DNA from: Myxococcus stipitatus
GTDB taxonomy: Bacteria; Myxococcota; Myxococcia; Myxococcales; Myxococcaceae
Assembly (NCBI RefSeq): GCF_021412625.1
Contig: NZ_JAKCFI010000002.1
Location: forward strand, 930,001 to 994,000
Length of the DNA: 64,000 nt
Direction of reading: 5' to 3'
A program made the translations under genes and the position numbers. Below the pieces are notes generated by a model, which was not told the DNA's origin, did no database searches, and saw only the letters and a list, made by a program, of their open reading frames with translations. Positions 33,184-42,059 of this stretch are shown here, piece after piece; within the stretch, counting starts at the first letter, position 1, and every line of letters starts with the position of its first letter.

Positions 33184-34685
33184 GGATGGCCTGTCGCGGC
33201 GGGGCGCTCGCGGATCCACAGGACCCATTTCCCGTCACGAGCCTGTTCGCGCCAGCCGCCCTGGATGCGCAGGTTGTCGAGCAGGATGTTGCCCGGGTTC
33301 TCGACCTCCCAGACGAGGTAGTCGGGGTCGTAGCGACTCAGGGCCTCCTCCCAGCCGGGCTCTCCCCAGACGAGCTTGTCGTAGTCCTCGTGGACGGTCA
33401 TGGGGAACGGGTCATTCCGGCTGTCGATGAAAACCTTGTAGTCGGCGCCGGCGAAGAAGGAGATGGGCCCCCCGATGACGAAGGGATTGAGGACCTTGCC
33501 GGGCGGATGCTGGCGCAGGGCCTCGAAGACGGGCAGGGGGATGACCGAGCGCTTCACGCCCTGCTCGATGGGGATGGGGTGGAGGGCGTGGATGAGCACG
33601 AGGCCCAGGAGCGCGAGCACGGGCCAGATGCCGCCGTGAGCGTTGGCGCTCCAGCGTGCCGTCAGGGCGTCGAGTCGGGCCCAGAATCGCTGCCACGCGC
33701 CGGGTTGCGTCGTCCCGGTGGATTCCGCCGCGGCCAGCGTCGTGTGTTCCAGCAGGGCCAGGGCGATGAGGACGGCGGCGAAGGGAGCGTGGCGTTGGAC
33801 CTTGATGGCGGCAAGTCCGAGAACGAGGGTGGGGAGGAGGCTCGCCACCTTGCGGACGCGGGCCTGCCCCACGACGAAGCACGCGGCGCCGGCGAGCGCG
33901 AGGTAGGCCCAGCTGGAGGCGAGGTCGAGGTTCAGCGGACGCCACTCGACGATGGTCTGGGTCGAGGGCAGCAGTGAGTGGTGGAGGGGGTACAGGTAGA
34001 TGTTGGTGCCGTCCGGACCCAGGCCCGAGGCGAGGAACATGGCCATGGCGAAGGCGATGGCCCGCAGGGCGCGGCGCCGGGCTTCGGCGGTGCGTTCGTC
34101 GAGCGCCTGTCCCACGGCGGTGGCTCCCAGGAGGGCGGGGCCGAGCAGCCAGCTACCGTGGGCATTGGCCCACAGGGCGCCGAGGATGGGGAACACCCAG
34201 AGGATGCGGTCGTTGCCGGCGCGCCAGGACTGGACGCCGAGGACGGCGAGGGTGAAGAACAGGTGTCCCAGGTGGTAGGGCCGCTCCTGGGGGAAGGTGG
34301 GGCCGTAGACCACGATGAGCGCGGCGAGGGACGCCACCGCGAGCAGCCCGAGGCGGCCCGAGGCGGCCCTCGAGAGGGCCTTCCACAGCAGCGTCAGGTT
34401 GAGGGCCACCAGCCCCGCGACGAGCAGTGCGGGACCGGCGGCGCCGAGCCACTTCACGAGGGCGACACACAGGACGCCGAACCCCCATTCGTGGGGGACC
34501 CAGCCCGCGGTGCCCGTGATGCTGAAGGGGTCCACCCGGGTGAACCCGTGCTCCACGACGAATCTGCCTCCCGCCAGGTGGAAGAAGAGGTCGAAGTTCT
34601 TGAGCGGAGACATCCCGAGCCGCACGGCGAGCACCAGTGCCGCGAGGGCCGCAGGGCCGGGAATGAGGAAGGACCGCGAGCGCAT
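33180..34685 (-). CDS. Polytopic membrane protein, GT-C-like, unknown function
   Basis: 501 residues with roughly ten transmembrane helices and a conserved-looking first loop (LKNFDLFFHLAGGRFVVEHG, VDPFSITGTAGWVPHEWG) that resembles dolichol/undecaprenyl-phosphate-sugar glycosyltransferases of the GT-C fold. The C-terminal soluble domain (GKVLNPFVIGGPISFFAGADYKVFIDSRN) is like the periplasmic part of such proteins. The gene overlaps the YfhO-like gene by four bases, implying a joint role in envelope glycan modification. No sugar substrate can be inferred. Confidence 0.75.
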   Translation of the reverse strand: MRSRSFLIPGPAALAALVLAVRLGMSPLKNFDLFFHLAGGRFVVEHGFTRVDPFSITGTAGWVPHEWGFGVLCVALVKWLGAAGPALLVAGLVALNLTLLWKALSRAASGRLGLLAVASLAALIVVYGPTFPQERPYHLGHLFFTLAVLGVQSWRAGNDRILWVFPILGALWANAHGSWLLGPALLGATAVGQALDERTAEARRRALRAIAFAMAMFLASGLGPDGTNIYLYPLHHSLLPSTQTIVEWRPLNLDLASSWAYLALAGAACFVVGQARVRKVASLLPTLVLGLAAIKVQRHAPFAAVLIALALLEHTTLAAAESTGTTQPGAWQRFWARLDALTARWSANAHGGIWPVLALLGLVLIHALHPIPIEQGVKRSVIPLPVFEALRQHPPGKVLNPFVIGGPISFFAGADYKVFIDSRNDPFPMTVHEDYDKLVWGEPGWEEALSRYDPDYLVWEVENPGNILLDNLRIQGGWREQARDGKWVLWIRERPAATGHP

Positions 34686-34863
34686 GTGGGCCCCGAGGCT
34701 ACCTCGACCTGGCAGCCCATGCGAGGGGCTGACAGGTCGAGGTCAAGACAATGTGCCGAGGGGCGTTGCTCGGTCGAATCTCTCCGCCGAGAGTCACATA
34801 CCGCGAACGATTCAATGTCCGGGATCGTGACCCTTTATCTGCGAAGCGGGCACGAGCGGAGGA

Positions 34864-37800
34864 TTACTGCTGCCAATTTCTTCTCGGGGAGTTGTTCTCG
34901 TAAGGACGCCAGTCGGGCGCGCGGACCAACGGGATAGGTGGCTCGCTGAAGTGCTCGGGCACGGTCCAATCTTGTTCGTTTTCTGGGCTCGGGGTGAATT
35001 CGTAGATGAGGCAGATGCCACTCCTGCAACCATAAGATTTGTCAGGATTGATCTCCACATTGCTTTCCAGGCACCCGCCAAACCCACCCAGCCACGACTT
35101 GTCCTTGCCGACGACCTTCATCATGCGACCATTCAGGTGGAACCATCCATCGATCTGGCCTGGGTACTCCATGAGGGGCGGAAGGATGAACCAATTCCCA
35201 CGCTCAGGCTTAACCGCGACAGCCATATATCCGTAATTGCGGAAGTAAAACCCATCCGAATCAAAGAAAAATTGGGGATTGTTCGCCGCATAGGCGTACG
35301 TGGGCGTGCCATATCCATGCGCGGCCATGGCTGCGGTGTATTCGGGGCGACTGAGCAGTGGCTCCCGTTGGAGATACCTGCCGATGTGTGGGTCGTAGAA
35401 GCGGTTCCAGTTTTCGAAGAGGCCGGTTTCGGCGTCGTAGTACTGGCCGGGGAAGCGGAGGGGAGAGGCGAAGGGTTGAGCGCCGGACTGGAAGCGGCGG
35501 TACTCATAGCCTTCGATGATGGCGCCAGCGTGCGAGGGGTTGGAGTTGGGGCCTGAGGTGAAGGCGACTGCAATGCGGCCTGCGGAAGGCTGGAGCCAGG
35601 CAGTGGTCTTGCGGCCGAGGTGTCCCGTGAAGGAAGCCAGGGTGGTGCCGGTGTCGCCGTCCTTGACGTGGACGGTGTCGTCCTCGGCGCCGCCACCGGA
35701 GAGGGACTCGGTGTCGACGAGGTGGAAGAGGACGCGGGCCTGGACGGTGAGGCTGGAGGAGCCAGCCACCTGGGTGAAGTCGGCGAGAGTGGAGGAGAGG
35801 CCGTTGGGGTAGGGGTGGGCGGTGGAGGCGTGGAGGGAGACGTGGTTGGGGAGGCCGAAGGCGTCATGGTCCGTGACGTCGGTGACACGAAGCTGGGAGT
35901 CGAGTGTCAAAGCGGCCTTGGCAATGTGGTCGGTGACGAAGAAGCGGATGCCGCAGGCGGTGGCTTCGCCGTGTCTGTCGCAGGTGGTGGAGGCGTCGGA
36001 CTGGCGTGCCCAACTGGAGGAGAGGCGTCCGCGCACCACGGCGACAGCCCTGTCACCCAGCCAGACGTAGTCGTCAGTGACGAGGTAGGCCGCGCCGGAG
36101 GCGTTGCTGCCATTGCCCTGGTCGACGAGGAGGTGCTTGGCGCCGTCGTAGAAGAATTCGTCCTTGTTGCCGTTTTCGTAGCCCTTGGCCCTGCGGCGGC
36201 CCTCGGCGTCATAGAAGTAGTTGTAGCTGGCGCCGTTGACGCGGACGGCGCGGAAGACGGTGTCCGTGGCGACGGAGGTGTCCTGGCCGTAGAAGAATTC
36301 GAGGAGGGAGGCGTCGGCGCCCGTCATCCACTTGCCTTGAGCCTTCTGGAGTGCGCGGCCGTCAGAGTCGTAGGCGTAGCGGGACTGGAGGGAGGCGTCG
36401 GTTTGAGAGGTGAGTGAGGAGAGCCAGTCGGCGGCGCCGGAGGAGGCGAGGGTGGAGGTGGAGGGGAAGCCGTCCTCGGAGGAGGAGGAGCGGTTGCTGC
36501 GGCTGTCATAGCCGTAGGAGGTGTCGAGGGAGGTGCCGGACTGGGCGCCGGTGAGTTGGCGGCCGGTGAGGCGCAGGAGCCTGTCGTAGGTGAAAGTCTC
36601 CGTGCGGGCGGTGCCGCCGAGGACGCAGGTGTCGGTACGAAGGACTTGGTCAGCGGCCCACTGGTAGTTGCGCTGGAAGATGTCGCCGGCGCCGGTGGAG
36701 GCGGCGCTGGAGGTGACGCGGAGGGAGCGCAGGCGTCCCGTCAAGTCATAGCCGGTACCGGAGGAGGGAGGTGAGGAGGAGCAGCCGCCGGAGGAGGCGC
36801 TGGCGTCGCCGCCGACGGCGTAGTCGACGGAGGCGGAGGAGGAGCCGTTGTCGTGGAGGAGGCGGTAGCTGCGCAGGCCGCCGAAGGGCTCCCAGCGGAT
36901 GTCGCTCAGCAGCGTTCGGGGAGTGCCCCAGGAGGTGCCGTCATGGAGGGTGACTTCAATGCCGGTGACGCGGTGGGAGTTGGCGCCGGAGCCATAGAGG
37001 TAGTGGACCTGCCGGCCGTAGGGGTAGGTGACGCGCTCGAGGCCTCCGTCGGCCGTATACGCATAGAGGGTGTGGGGGTTGTTGTTGGCGTTGCCGCCGC
37101 AGGAGCCGTCGCGTGCGCGGACTTCGGCGGTGACGCGGCCCTCCTCGTCATAGCGGTACCAGGTGAAGCCGAAGGAGTCCTGCTTGTAGCGAAGACGTCC
37201 CAGCGAGCGAGAGGAGGCGGTGGAGAGGTCGAGTCCAGTGCCGCAGCCGGAGGGGGGCGCGCCTGTGTCGTCGTAACCGAGGCGGTAGAGGGCCGTCCGC
37301 AGGGAGCCGGAGACCTTCTCCACGAGCTTGAGCCGGGAGAGGTTGTCGTAGGTGTATTCGACGCGCTCGCCCAGGGCGCGCATGGCGGCGGTTTCGCGGA
37401 GGATGCGGTTGCCTTGGGCGTCGTAGGCGAGTCGAAGCGTGCCCGTTGCCTGGGCGGGCGTCACCTCCACGAGGCGATGGAAGTCGTCATAGACATAGGT
37501 GGAGGCGGGCTGGGTGCAGGTCGAGTAGGAGTCGGAGGCCGCGCAGCCCGATTTGATGCCGGTGATGTTGCCCTGGGCATCACGAGCGAAGAGAGTCTTG
37601 GTGGCGGCGCTGCTTCCGCCCGGGTACTGGAGGAGGCTCTCCAGGCGGTTGGCGCGGTCATAGCTGGGGTGGTTGCAGAGGTCGGAGAGAGGAGTGCCGG
37701 AGGAGACGTCCGAGACGCCGCCGCACCAGGCGGGAGGGGCGTTGAAAGCGTGGCCGATGGCGGTGAGGTTGTCGGCGCCGTCATAGGCCGCGGAGGCGGA

Positions 37801-40386
37801 GAAGCTGCCGGAGCCCTCACCCCACTTCTCGAGGACGGGACGCTTGTGGGCGTCGGCGGCGTAGCTCATGACGAAGCGGGTTTCTGCGACAGTGCCATTC
37901 ATGGCGACATGGCGAGCCTCCTTGAGGGTGCCGTCGGGCCAGTAGGCGTACTCCACGCGCTCGGTCCACCCGGTGCCGTCGGAGTTGGGGGCGCGAGCGC
38001 GCCACTGGAGGTTGGGCGTCAGGGTGCCGGAGCAACTGGTGCTGGAGACACCGGTGCGGTAGCAATACACCTCGTAGGAGTCGGTGGCCCGGTGCTTGAC
38101 GTAGGAGAGGCGGTCATCCAGGTAGCCGAACTGGATGGCGGGCTGGCTTCCGACTTGAGAGGAGATGAGGCGGTTCTCGACCCAGGTGTTGTTGGTGAGG
38201 GTGCCGTCGGGGTTTTCAATTTGGGTGGGGTTGCCCCAGACGTCGTAGGTGTTGAACTTGGTTTCCAGCGGCGTCGTGCCAGGTGCTTGAGAGGGGTACC
38301 TGACGATTTTCTGCATGTGGCCCGCGGCGGCGGTGCCGGCGTTGTGAGGCCAGTAGAAGTAGCGGGTGATGGGGAAGTCCTTGCCGGCCTCACAGTCAGT
38401 GGGAGTGCCGGAGGTAGCGACGTAGCAGGGGCCATGCTCCTCGACGACGCGGCCGAGCGGGTCGGGCGTGGTGTCGCCGACGGTGCGGGCGGTGAAGGTG
38501 AAAGTGGCGATGGTCTTCGGGACCTTGTCCCACCCTGTTGATTTGAAGTCCTTGGTCCACCCGCTCCAGAGGGTAGCTTTGAGCCTGTCTCGGTTGGGCG
38601 GGGCCGTCGTCGAACTCTCATAGACATACTGTATTCGGGAATATGGATTCTCATCGCTGGGGGAGGCGATGACAGAAGTCTGCTGTTTGTGACTGGGGAG
38701 CTGGAGGAAGTTGTAGCCGTAGGTGTAGGCGAAGTCGGTGCGCTGGAGGGCGTTGGAGCCATTGACGTCGGTGGCGCCGACGAGGACGGCGGATTTCTCG
38801 GTGAGGGCTTTGGGGCGGGAGCCGGTGGCGGCGGTGAAGATGTTGGCCGTCCAGTTGCCGCGCTTGTCTTTGATTCCCTTCTCGAAGCCGGGGAAGGTGC
38901 GGCTGGAGTCGGTGCAGTCCCACTCGTACTGGACGCTGCCAGGGGAGCAGGACTGGGGGACGGTGCAGCTGTCGACGGTGCGGTAGGTGCGGGCCTCGTG
39001 GAAGGTGAAGGCCGTGGCCATGGGGAGGATTTCGTAGGAGCGGGTGAAGCCGGCGGCGGTGGACAACCCGTCGCCGCGGCCAGCCGTTTGGGTGACGACG
39101 TCGCGGACGTAGGGGGTGCTGCCGCAGCAGTTGGAGCCGGGCTGGCAGGTGCCGCGAGCGCCCCAGGAGACGGAGAGGGATTCGCCGGGGCCCTGAGTGG
39201 AGGTGACGCGAGCGTAGTAGGTATTCTCGTAGTCGTGCTGGGCGACAGTCTTTCCGTCACGACTGACGCGGAACTGGGTGGCGGTGTAGTCGTAGGTTTC
39301 GACGCGCTGGGGCTGGCCGGCGCCCCGGCTGGGAGAGGAGGCGGAGGCGAGGAGACCCGGACGCTCGACGCCGCCACTCTGGGTATAGGCGTAGGAGACG
39401 AGGCGCTGGGCGGAGGTGCCCGGGGCCTGGATGTCGATGGAGTCGAGGACGCACTCGGTGACGCTGCTGGTGCGTGAGAGGGCCTTGTAGGAGAAGAGCA
39501 GCTGGGTGCCGCTGTTGGTGGTGGCAGTGCTGATGTAGGGGACGCCGGCGGTGCTGCCTGCTTCGCCCGTGGGGCAGGAGATGCCAGGGGGCTGGGCATA
39601 CGTCAGGGTGAGGAGGGTGTTGCCGGCGTAGTCCTCGATGCGGGAGAGGAAGTAGAAGGAGGTGGCCTCGTGGACGTGGTGGGCCTCGTAGACGTAGCGA
39701 AGGGCGTCGTCCTCGTGGAAGACGAAGCCGGTGGCGGTGCGCTCGAGGCGGCTGCGGAGGCTGAAGCTATAGCCGTCGTTGCCCGCGAAGCATGAAGAGG
39801 AGCCGGAGGGGATGGTGCACGAGGCGAAGGAGTACTGGTGTCCGCTGGTGTCGAGCAGGAGCCACTGGGTGGAGTAGCGGATTCGGACGACGGAGAGGAG
39901 GCTGTGCCACCAGCGCGCGGCGTGTTGATTCTGGGGGTCGGAGCCGTAGGGCTTGGGGACGGCGCGCAGGGTGGGGTAGTAGGTCCAGACGTCGAAGTGT
40001 GAGACGAAGTAGCGGACGAAGTTGAGCGTCCTGTTGCCGGTGGGGAGGATGGCCTCGAGGAAGGCTTCGTGACTCTGCCCGTTGGCGATGCTGAAGGGGT
40101 CGCCGATGTTGATGCTGCCGGAGGAGCCCGTCAGGGGGGTATTCTTCCGGGAGCCGCCCATGCTGCCGAAATTCATGTTGGGAGGGGGAGGGCTGCCCGG
40201 AGGAGGGGGGGGGCCGCCGCTACCGCCAGGTGGAGGAGGAGCGCCCGGAGGGGGTGGGCCGTTGCAGCAGGAGGTGTCGTCGCAAGGCGACGGGCCCATG
40301 GGCTTGGTTGGACAGAAGGAGTCCTGAGCGAGCGCGGCCCAGGAGGACAACAGCAGAAGACAGACGACGAGTCTCTGAAGGTTCAT
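34864..40386 (-). CDS. Secreted RHS-repeat protein A with variable C-terminal tip
   Basis: 1,840 residues from the ATG at 40386, which overlaps the stop of the TolB-like gene (ATGA). A Sec signal peptide (MNLQRLVVCLLLLSSWAALA) is followed by a Pro/Gly-rich stretch around residues 44-70. A long region of YD/RHS repeats follows, then an RHS core ending near YDPHIGRYLQREPL and YAYAANNPQFFFDSDGF. Residues 1-1662 are the same as in RHS-B; the last 178 differ. The tip (KPERGNWFILPPLMEYPG, GRMMKVVGKDKSW, four Cys) has no family I recognise. RHS proteins deliver C-terminal toxins between neighbouring cells. No VgrG or PAAR gene is near. No immunity-like gene follows. Confidence 0.9.
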   Translation of the reverse strand: MNLQRLVVCLLLLSSWAALAQDSFCPTKPMGPSPCDDTSCCNGPPPPGAPPPPGGSGGPPPPPGSPPPPNMNFGSMGGSRKNTPLTGSSGSINIGDPFSIANGQSHEAFLEAILPTGNRTLNFVRYFVSHFDVWTYYPTLRAVPKPYGSDPQNQHAARWWHSLLSVVRIRYSTQWLLLDTSGHQYSFASCTIPSGSSSCFAGNDGYSFSLRSRLERTATGFVFHEDDALRYVYEAHHVHEATSFYFLSRIEDYAGNTLLTLTYAQPPGISCPTGEAGSTAGVPYISTATTNSGTQLLFSYKALSRTSSVTECVLDSIDIQAPGTSAQRLVSYAYTQSGGVERPGLLASASSPSRGAGQPQRVETYDYTATQFRVSRDGKTVAQHDYENTYYARVTSTQGPGESLSVSWGARGTCQPGSNCCGSTPYVRDVVTQTAGRGDGLSTAAGFTRSYEILPMATAFTFHEARTYRTVDSCTVPQSCSPGSVQYEWDCTDSSRTFPGFEKGIKDKRGNWTANIFTAATGSRPKALTEKSAVLVGATDVNGSNALQRTDFAYTYGYNFLQLPSHKQQTSVIASPSDENPYSRIQYVYESSTTAPPNRDRLKATLWSGWTKDFKSTGWDKVPKTIATFTFTARTVGDTTPDPLGRVVEEHGPCYVATSGTPTDCEAGKDFPITRYFYWPHNAGTAAAGHMQKIVRYPSQAPGTTPLETKFNTYDVWGNPTQIENPDGTLTNNTWVENRLISSQVGSQPAIQFGYLDDRLSYVKHRATDSYEVYCYRTGVSSTSCSGTLTPNLQWRARAPNSDGTGWTERVEYAYWPDGTLKEARHVAMNGTVAETRFVMSYAADAHKRPVLEKWGEGSGSFSASAAYDGADNLTAIGHAFNAPPAWCGGVSDVSSGTPLSDLCNHPSYDRANRLESLLQYPGGSSAATKTLFARDAQGNITGIKSGCAASDSYSTCTQPASTYVYDDFHRLVEVTPAQATGTLRLAYDAQGNRILRETAAMRALGERVEYTYDNLSRLKLVEKVSGSLRTALYRLGYDDTGAPPSGCGTGLDLSTASSRSLGRLRYKQDSFGFTWYRYDEEGRVTAEVRARDGSCGGNANNNPHTLYAYTADGGLERVTYPYGRQVHYLYGSGANSHRVTGIEVTLHDGTSWGTPRTLLSDIRWEPFGGLRSYRLLHDNGSSSASVDYAVGGDASASSGGCSSSPPSSGTGYDLTGRLRSLRVTSSAASTGAGDIFQRNYQWAADQVLRTDTCVLGGTARTETFTYDRLLRLTGRQLTGAQSGTSLDTSYGYDSRSNRSSSSEDGFPSTSTLASSGAADWLSSLTSQTDASLQSRYAYDSDGRALQKAQGKWMTGADASLLEFFYGQDTSVATDTVFRAVRVNGASYNYFYDAEGRRRAKGYENGNKDEFFYDGAKHLLVDQGNGSNASGAAYLVTDDYVWLGDRAVAVVRGRLSSSWARQSDASTTCDRHGEATACGIRFFVTDHIAKAALTLDSQLRVTDVTDHDAFGLPNHVSLHASTAHPYPNGLSSTLADFTQVAGSSSLTVQARVLFHLVDTESLSGGGAEDDTVHVKDGDTGTTLASFTGHLGRKTTAWLQPSAGRIAVAFTSGPNSNPSHAGAIIEGYEYRRFQSGAQPFASPLRFPGQYYDAETGLFENWNRFYDPHIGRYLQREPLLSRPEYTAAMAAHGYGTPTYAYAANNPQFFFDSDGFYFRNYGYMAVAVKPERGNWFILPPLMEYPGQIDGWFHLNGRMMKVVGKDKSWLGGFGGCLESNVEINPDKSYGCRSGICLIYEFTPSPENEQDWTVPEHFSEPPIPLVRAPDWRPYENNSPRRNWQQ

Positions 40387-40408
40387 GGCGTCTTCCCGTG
40401 GAGCGTCG
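35401..40408. repeat. Large direct repeat, copy A (5,008 bp)
   Basis: This block recurs at 42561-47568 with a constant offset of 7,160 bases, and I saw no difference in the parts I compared. It covers codons 1-1662 of the RHS gene plus 22 bases upstream (the 3' end of the TolB-like gene). It ends sharply at the codon for Arg1662 in the motif NWNR and, at the other side, at GAGCGTCG. Confidence 0.93.
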
Positions 40409-41264
40409 TGACTCGCTGGACCTTCCCCTGTTTGACGAGGAGGATGGCCCCGTTGTTCTGGAACATGTATTCACCAGGACGGCTGGCGAACTGGGGGCGG
40501 TTCTTGGGCATGTCGTAGTCGAACGTCCAGACAGACTTGACCTGACCGGTCTTGATGTTCAGCTCCTTCAGCGTAGCCTGGGTCATCGTCCGGGTGGTGT
40601 AGAGCAGGCGTTGGCCGTCAGGAGAGAGTGAGGGATCACTCGCGGAACTCTCATCCTTGGGGCCGAGCCCGCCTCTCTTGCCCGTGTTTCTGTCAAGGAA
40701 GGACAGGAACCGGGTTCCATCGCAAGGAGTATGAATGAAGTAGACGCGCTCTCCGCGAGGCGCCGTGGGTCCGAGATGGCACCCGTCACCATCGGTGAGG
40801 GACTTGAGCCCACTCCCATCGATGCCTACTTCGTAGAGTTGCGCGGTCGCCTTGGGCCCATGCTGTCCCGGAGGTCCACCAGCGCGAGGATGGTGGGAAA
40901 AGACGACGCGCTCCCCATCATGGGAGACCACCGGGTCCGCGTGGTAGCCCTGGACATCGCCAATGCGGATGGGCTGTGAACCATCTTTCCCATCCCATTT
41001 GAAAAGCAGGGTGTTGTTGGCCTGCTCGTCGAAGGCGGTAAAGACAATCCAGCGCCCGTCTGGGGTCGTGGTGACATTCTGGGGGGCGTTGGGGCCAGGG
41101 ACGCGGATTCGCCGCACGGAGAGGTCGTGGACACTCACTACCACCCAGTCGAATCCTTCTCCGAAGATGGCGAATCGAGGCTTGGCCCAGGCTCCGTCCT
41201 GCGCGTACGCTGCCTCCGAGCCGAGGACCAATAGGACTCCCGTCAGTATGAGAAGTTGTTTCAT
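40383..41264 (-). CDS. TolB-like (PD40 repeat) periplasmic beta-propeller protein
   Basis: 293 residues with a signal peptide (MKQLLILTGVLLVLGSEAAYA). The mature part has several WD40-like PD40 repeats: TTTPDGRWIVFTAFD, VVSHDGERVVFSHHP, PSLSPDGQRLLYTTR, and ends HGKTP. Such propellers usually bind proteins in the periplasm. Its stop overlaps the RHS-A start by four bases, so it may help export or hold the RHS protein. The C-terminal tail KVQRVTTLHGKTP is also found, in altered form, behind an amber codon upstream of RHS-B. A decayed Cys-rich lipoprotein gene lies just upstream. Confidence 0.8.
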   Translation of the reverse strand: MKQLLILTGVLLVLGSEAAYAQDGAWAKPRFAIFGEGFDWVVVSVHDLSVRRIRVPGPNAPQNVTTTPDGRWIVFTAFDEQANNTLLFKWDGKDGSQPIRIGDVQGYHADPVVSHDGERVVFSHHPRAGGPPGQHGPKATAQLYEVGIDGSGLKSLTDGDGCHLGPTAPRGERVYFIHTPCDGTRFLSFLDRNTGKRGGLGPKDESSASDPSLSPDGQRLLYTTRTMTQATLKELNIKTGQVKSVWTFDYDMPKNRPQFASRPGEYMFQNNGAILLVKQGKVQRVTTLHGKTP

Positions 41265-41282
41265 GGGTGTGAGGCCCTAGGG

Positions 41283-41600
41283 GGGGATGCGCAAGCTGGA
41301 GTCCAGGAAGAGGGCGGGACGCACCATCGGGAATTCTCGGTTGGGTGGGCGGTATGGCATGCTCAGCAAGAAGGCTACTCTGCGGTGTGGGTGTATGCTC
41401 AGTCCTTGTCAGGGGCCGCTTGGTAATGCAGGCGCAGACCACTGCGGCAGGTTGGGCCACCTTCCTTGGTGCAATTAGCCCCTGCCTCCCTGTTGCCATT
41501 TCAATGCAGTGTTTGGTTGTGTTCGGAGAAGATTTCGATGGGATGTGGGCGATTCGTTGCATCCAAGTACGCCGCCCACTGCGATGCATGAGAGGGGGGA
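41283..41600 (-). pseudogene. Decayed Cys-rich lipoprotein gene (relative of 47609-47971)
   Basis: No frame stays open, but pieces in successive frames align with the intact lipoprotein upstream of RHS-B: GGVLGCNESPTS (versus GALGCNESPPTS), IFSEHNQTLH-stop-NGNREAGANCTKEGG (versus VFSEHHQTLRGDGDREVGADCAKEGG), CRSGLRLHYQAAPDKD-stop, and HPTENSRWCVPPSSW (versus HPTANAQWCIPPASW). At least two frameshifts and several stops are needed. It is therefore a pseudogene, upstream of the TolB-like gene. Confidence 0.8.
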
Positions 41601-41625
41601 AGGCTGTCGGGATGGAGTTGAGAGT

Positions 41626-42045
41626 TTAGGTGGATGAGAAAGGCTCTGTTCGGATGGATGCTTCTCGCGCTTCCTTGGTGGGGAATGGCCAGTAGTCAGG
41701 AAATATGTACTTTCTCCATATTATTCTATTTGCGATGCCGAAAGTGATGAGCGAGAGCGGCATTCCGAGTAGTTGAAATAGTGGGTTGGGAACAGGCCAT
41801 GAGTAAGGGTGCCTCGATTCTAGGAACCCGATGCATCGTTGAAGCAGATCATCGGATTCCGTTGATGGTGCGTATCGTTGCTCGTTGAGGTCACTGTATG
41901 TGCCCCAGACTGCGTCGAAGATCTGTCCTATTGCAGGGTCGTGGCTCTCGGGCCATGTCTTGTCGAGTTTTGTGTTTGTTATCTCTTGGGATTGAAACTG
42001 GCGTAGAAGAATGGCTGCTTGAAGCCGGGCCTCAGAATCGATCAT
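41626..42045 (-). CDS. Putative immunity protein for the RHS-B tip
   Basis: 139 residues if started at the ATG at 42045, 14 bases after the RHS-B stop; alternative GTG starts at 42069 and 42135 would overlap the RHS-B gene. The sequence (DSEARLQAAILLRQFQ, DAVWGTYSDLNEQRY, GFLESRHPYSWPVPNPLF) has a helical first half and a hydrophobic segment MPLSLITFGIANRIIW. I do not recognise the family. The DNA is clearly more AT-rich than its surroundings, as is common for toxin-tip/immunity cassettes. A small gene directly behind a polymorphic RHS tip is the classic position for the cognate immunity gene, which is the basis of the call. Confidence 0.65.
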   Translation of the reverse strand: MIDSEARLQAAILLRQFQSQEITNTKLDKTWPESHDPAIGQIFDAVWGTYSDLNEQRYAPSTESDDLLQRCIGFLESRHPYSWPVPNPLFQLLGMPLSLITFGIANRIIWRKYIFPDYWPFPTKEAREASIRTEPFSST

Positions 42046-42059
42046 GGTTGAAGCTTCAA

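Noticed and set aside
35620..38541. Long plus-strand frames opposite the RHS genes (and the same in copy B)
   Set aside because: They are Gly/Val/Ala-rich shadows of the YD-repeat codons and occur identically in both repeat copies.
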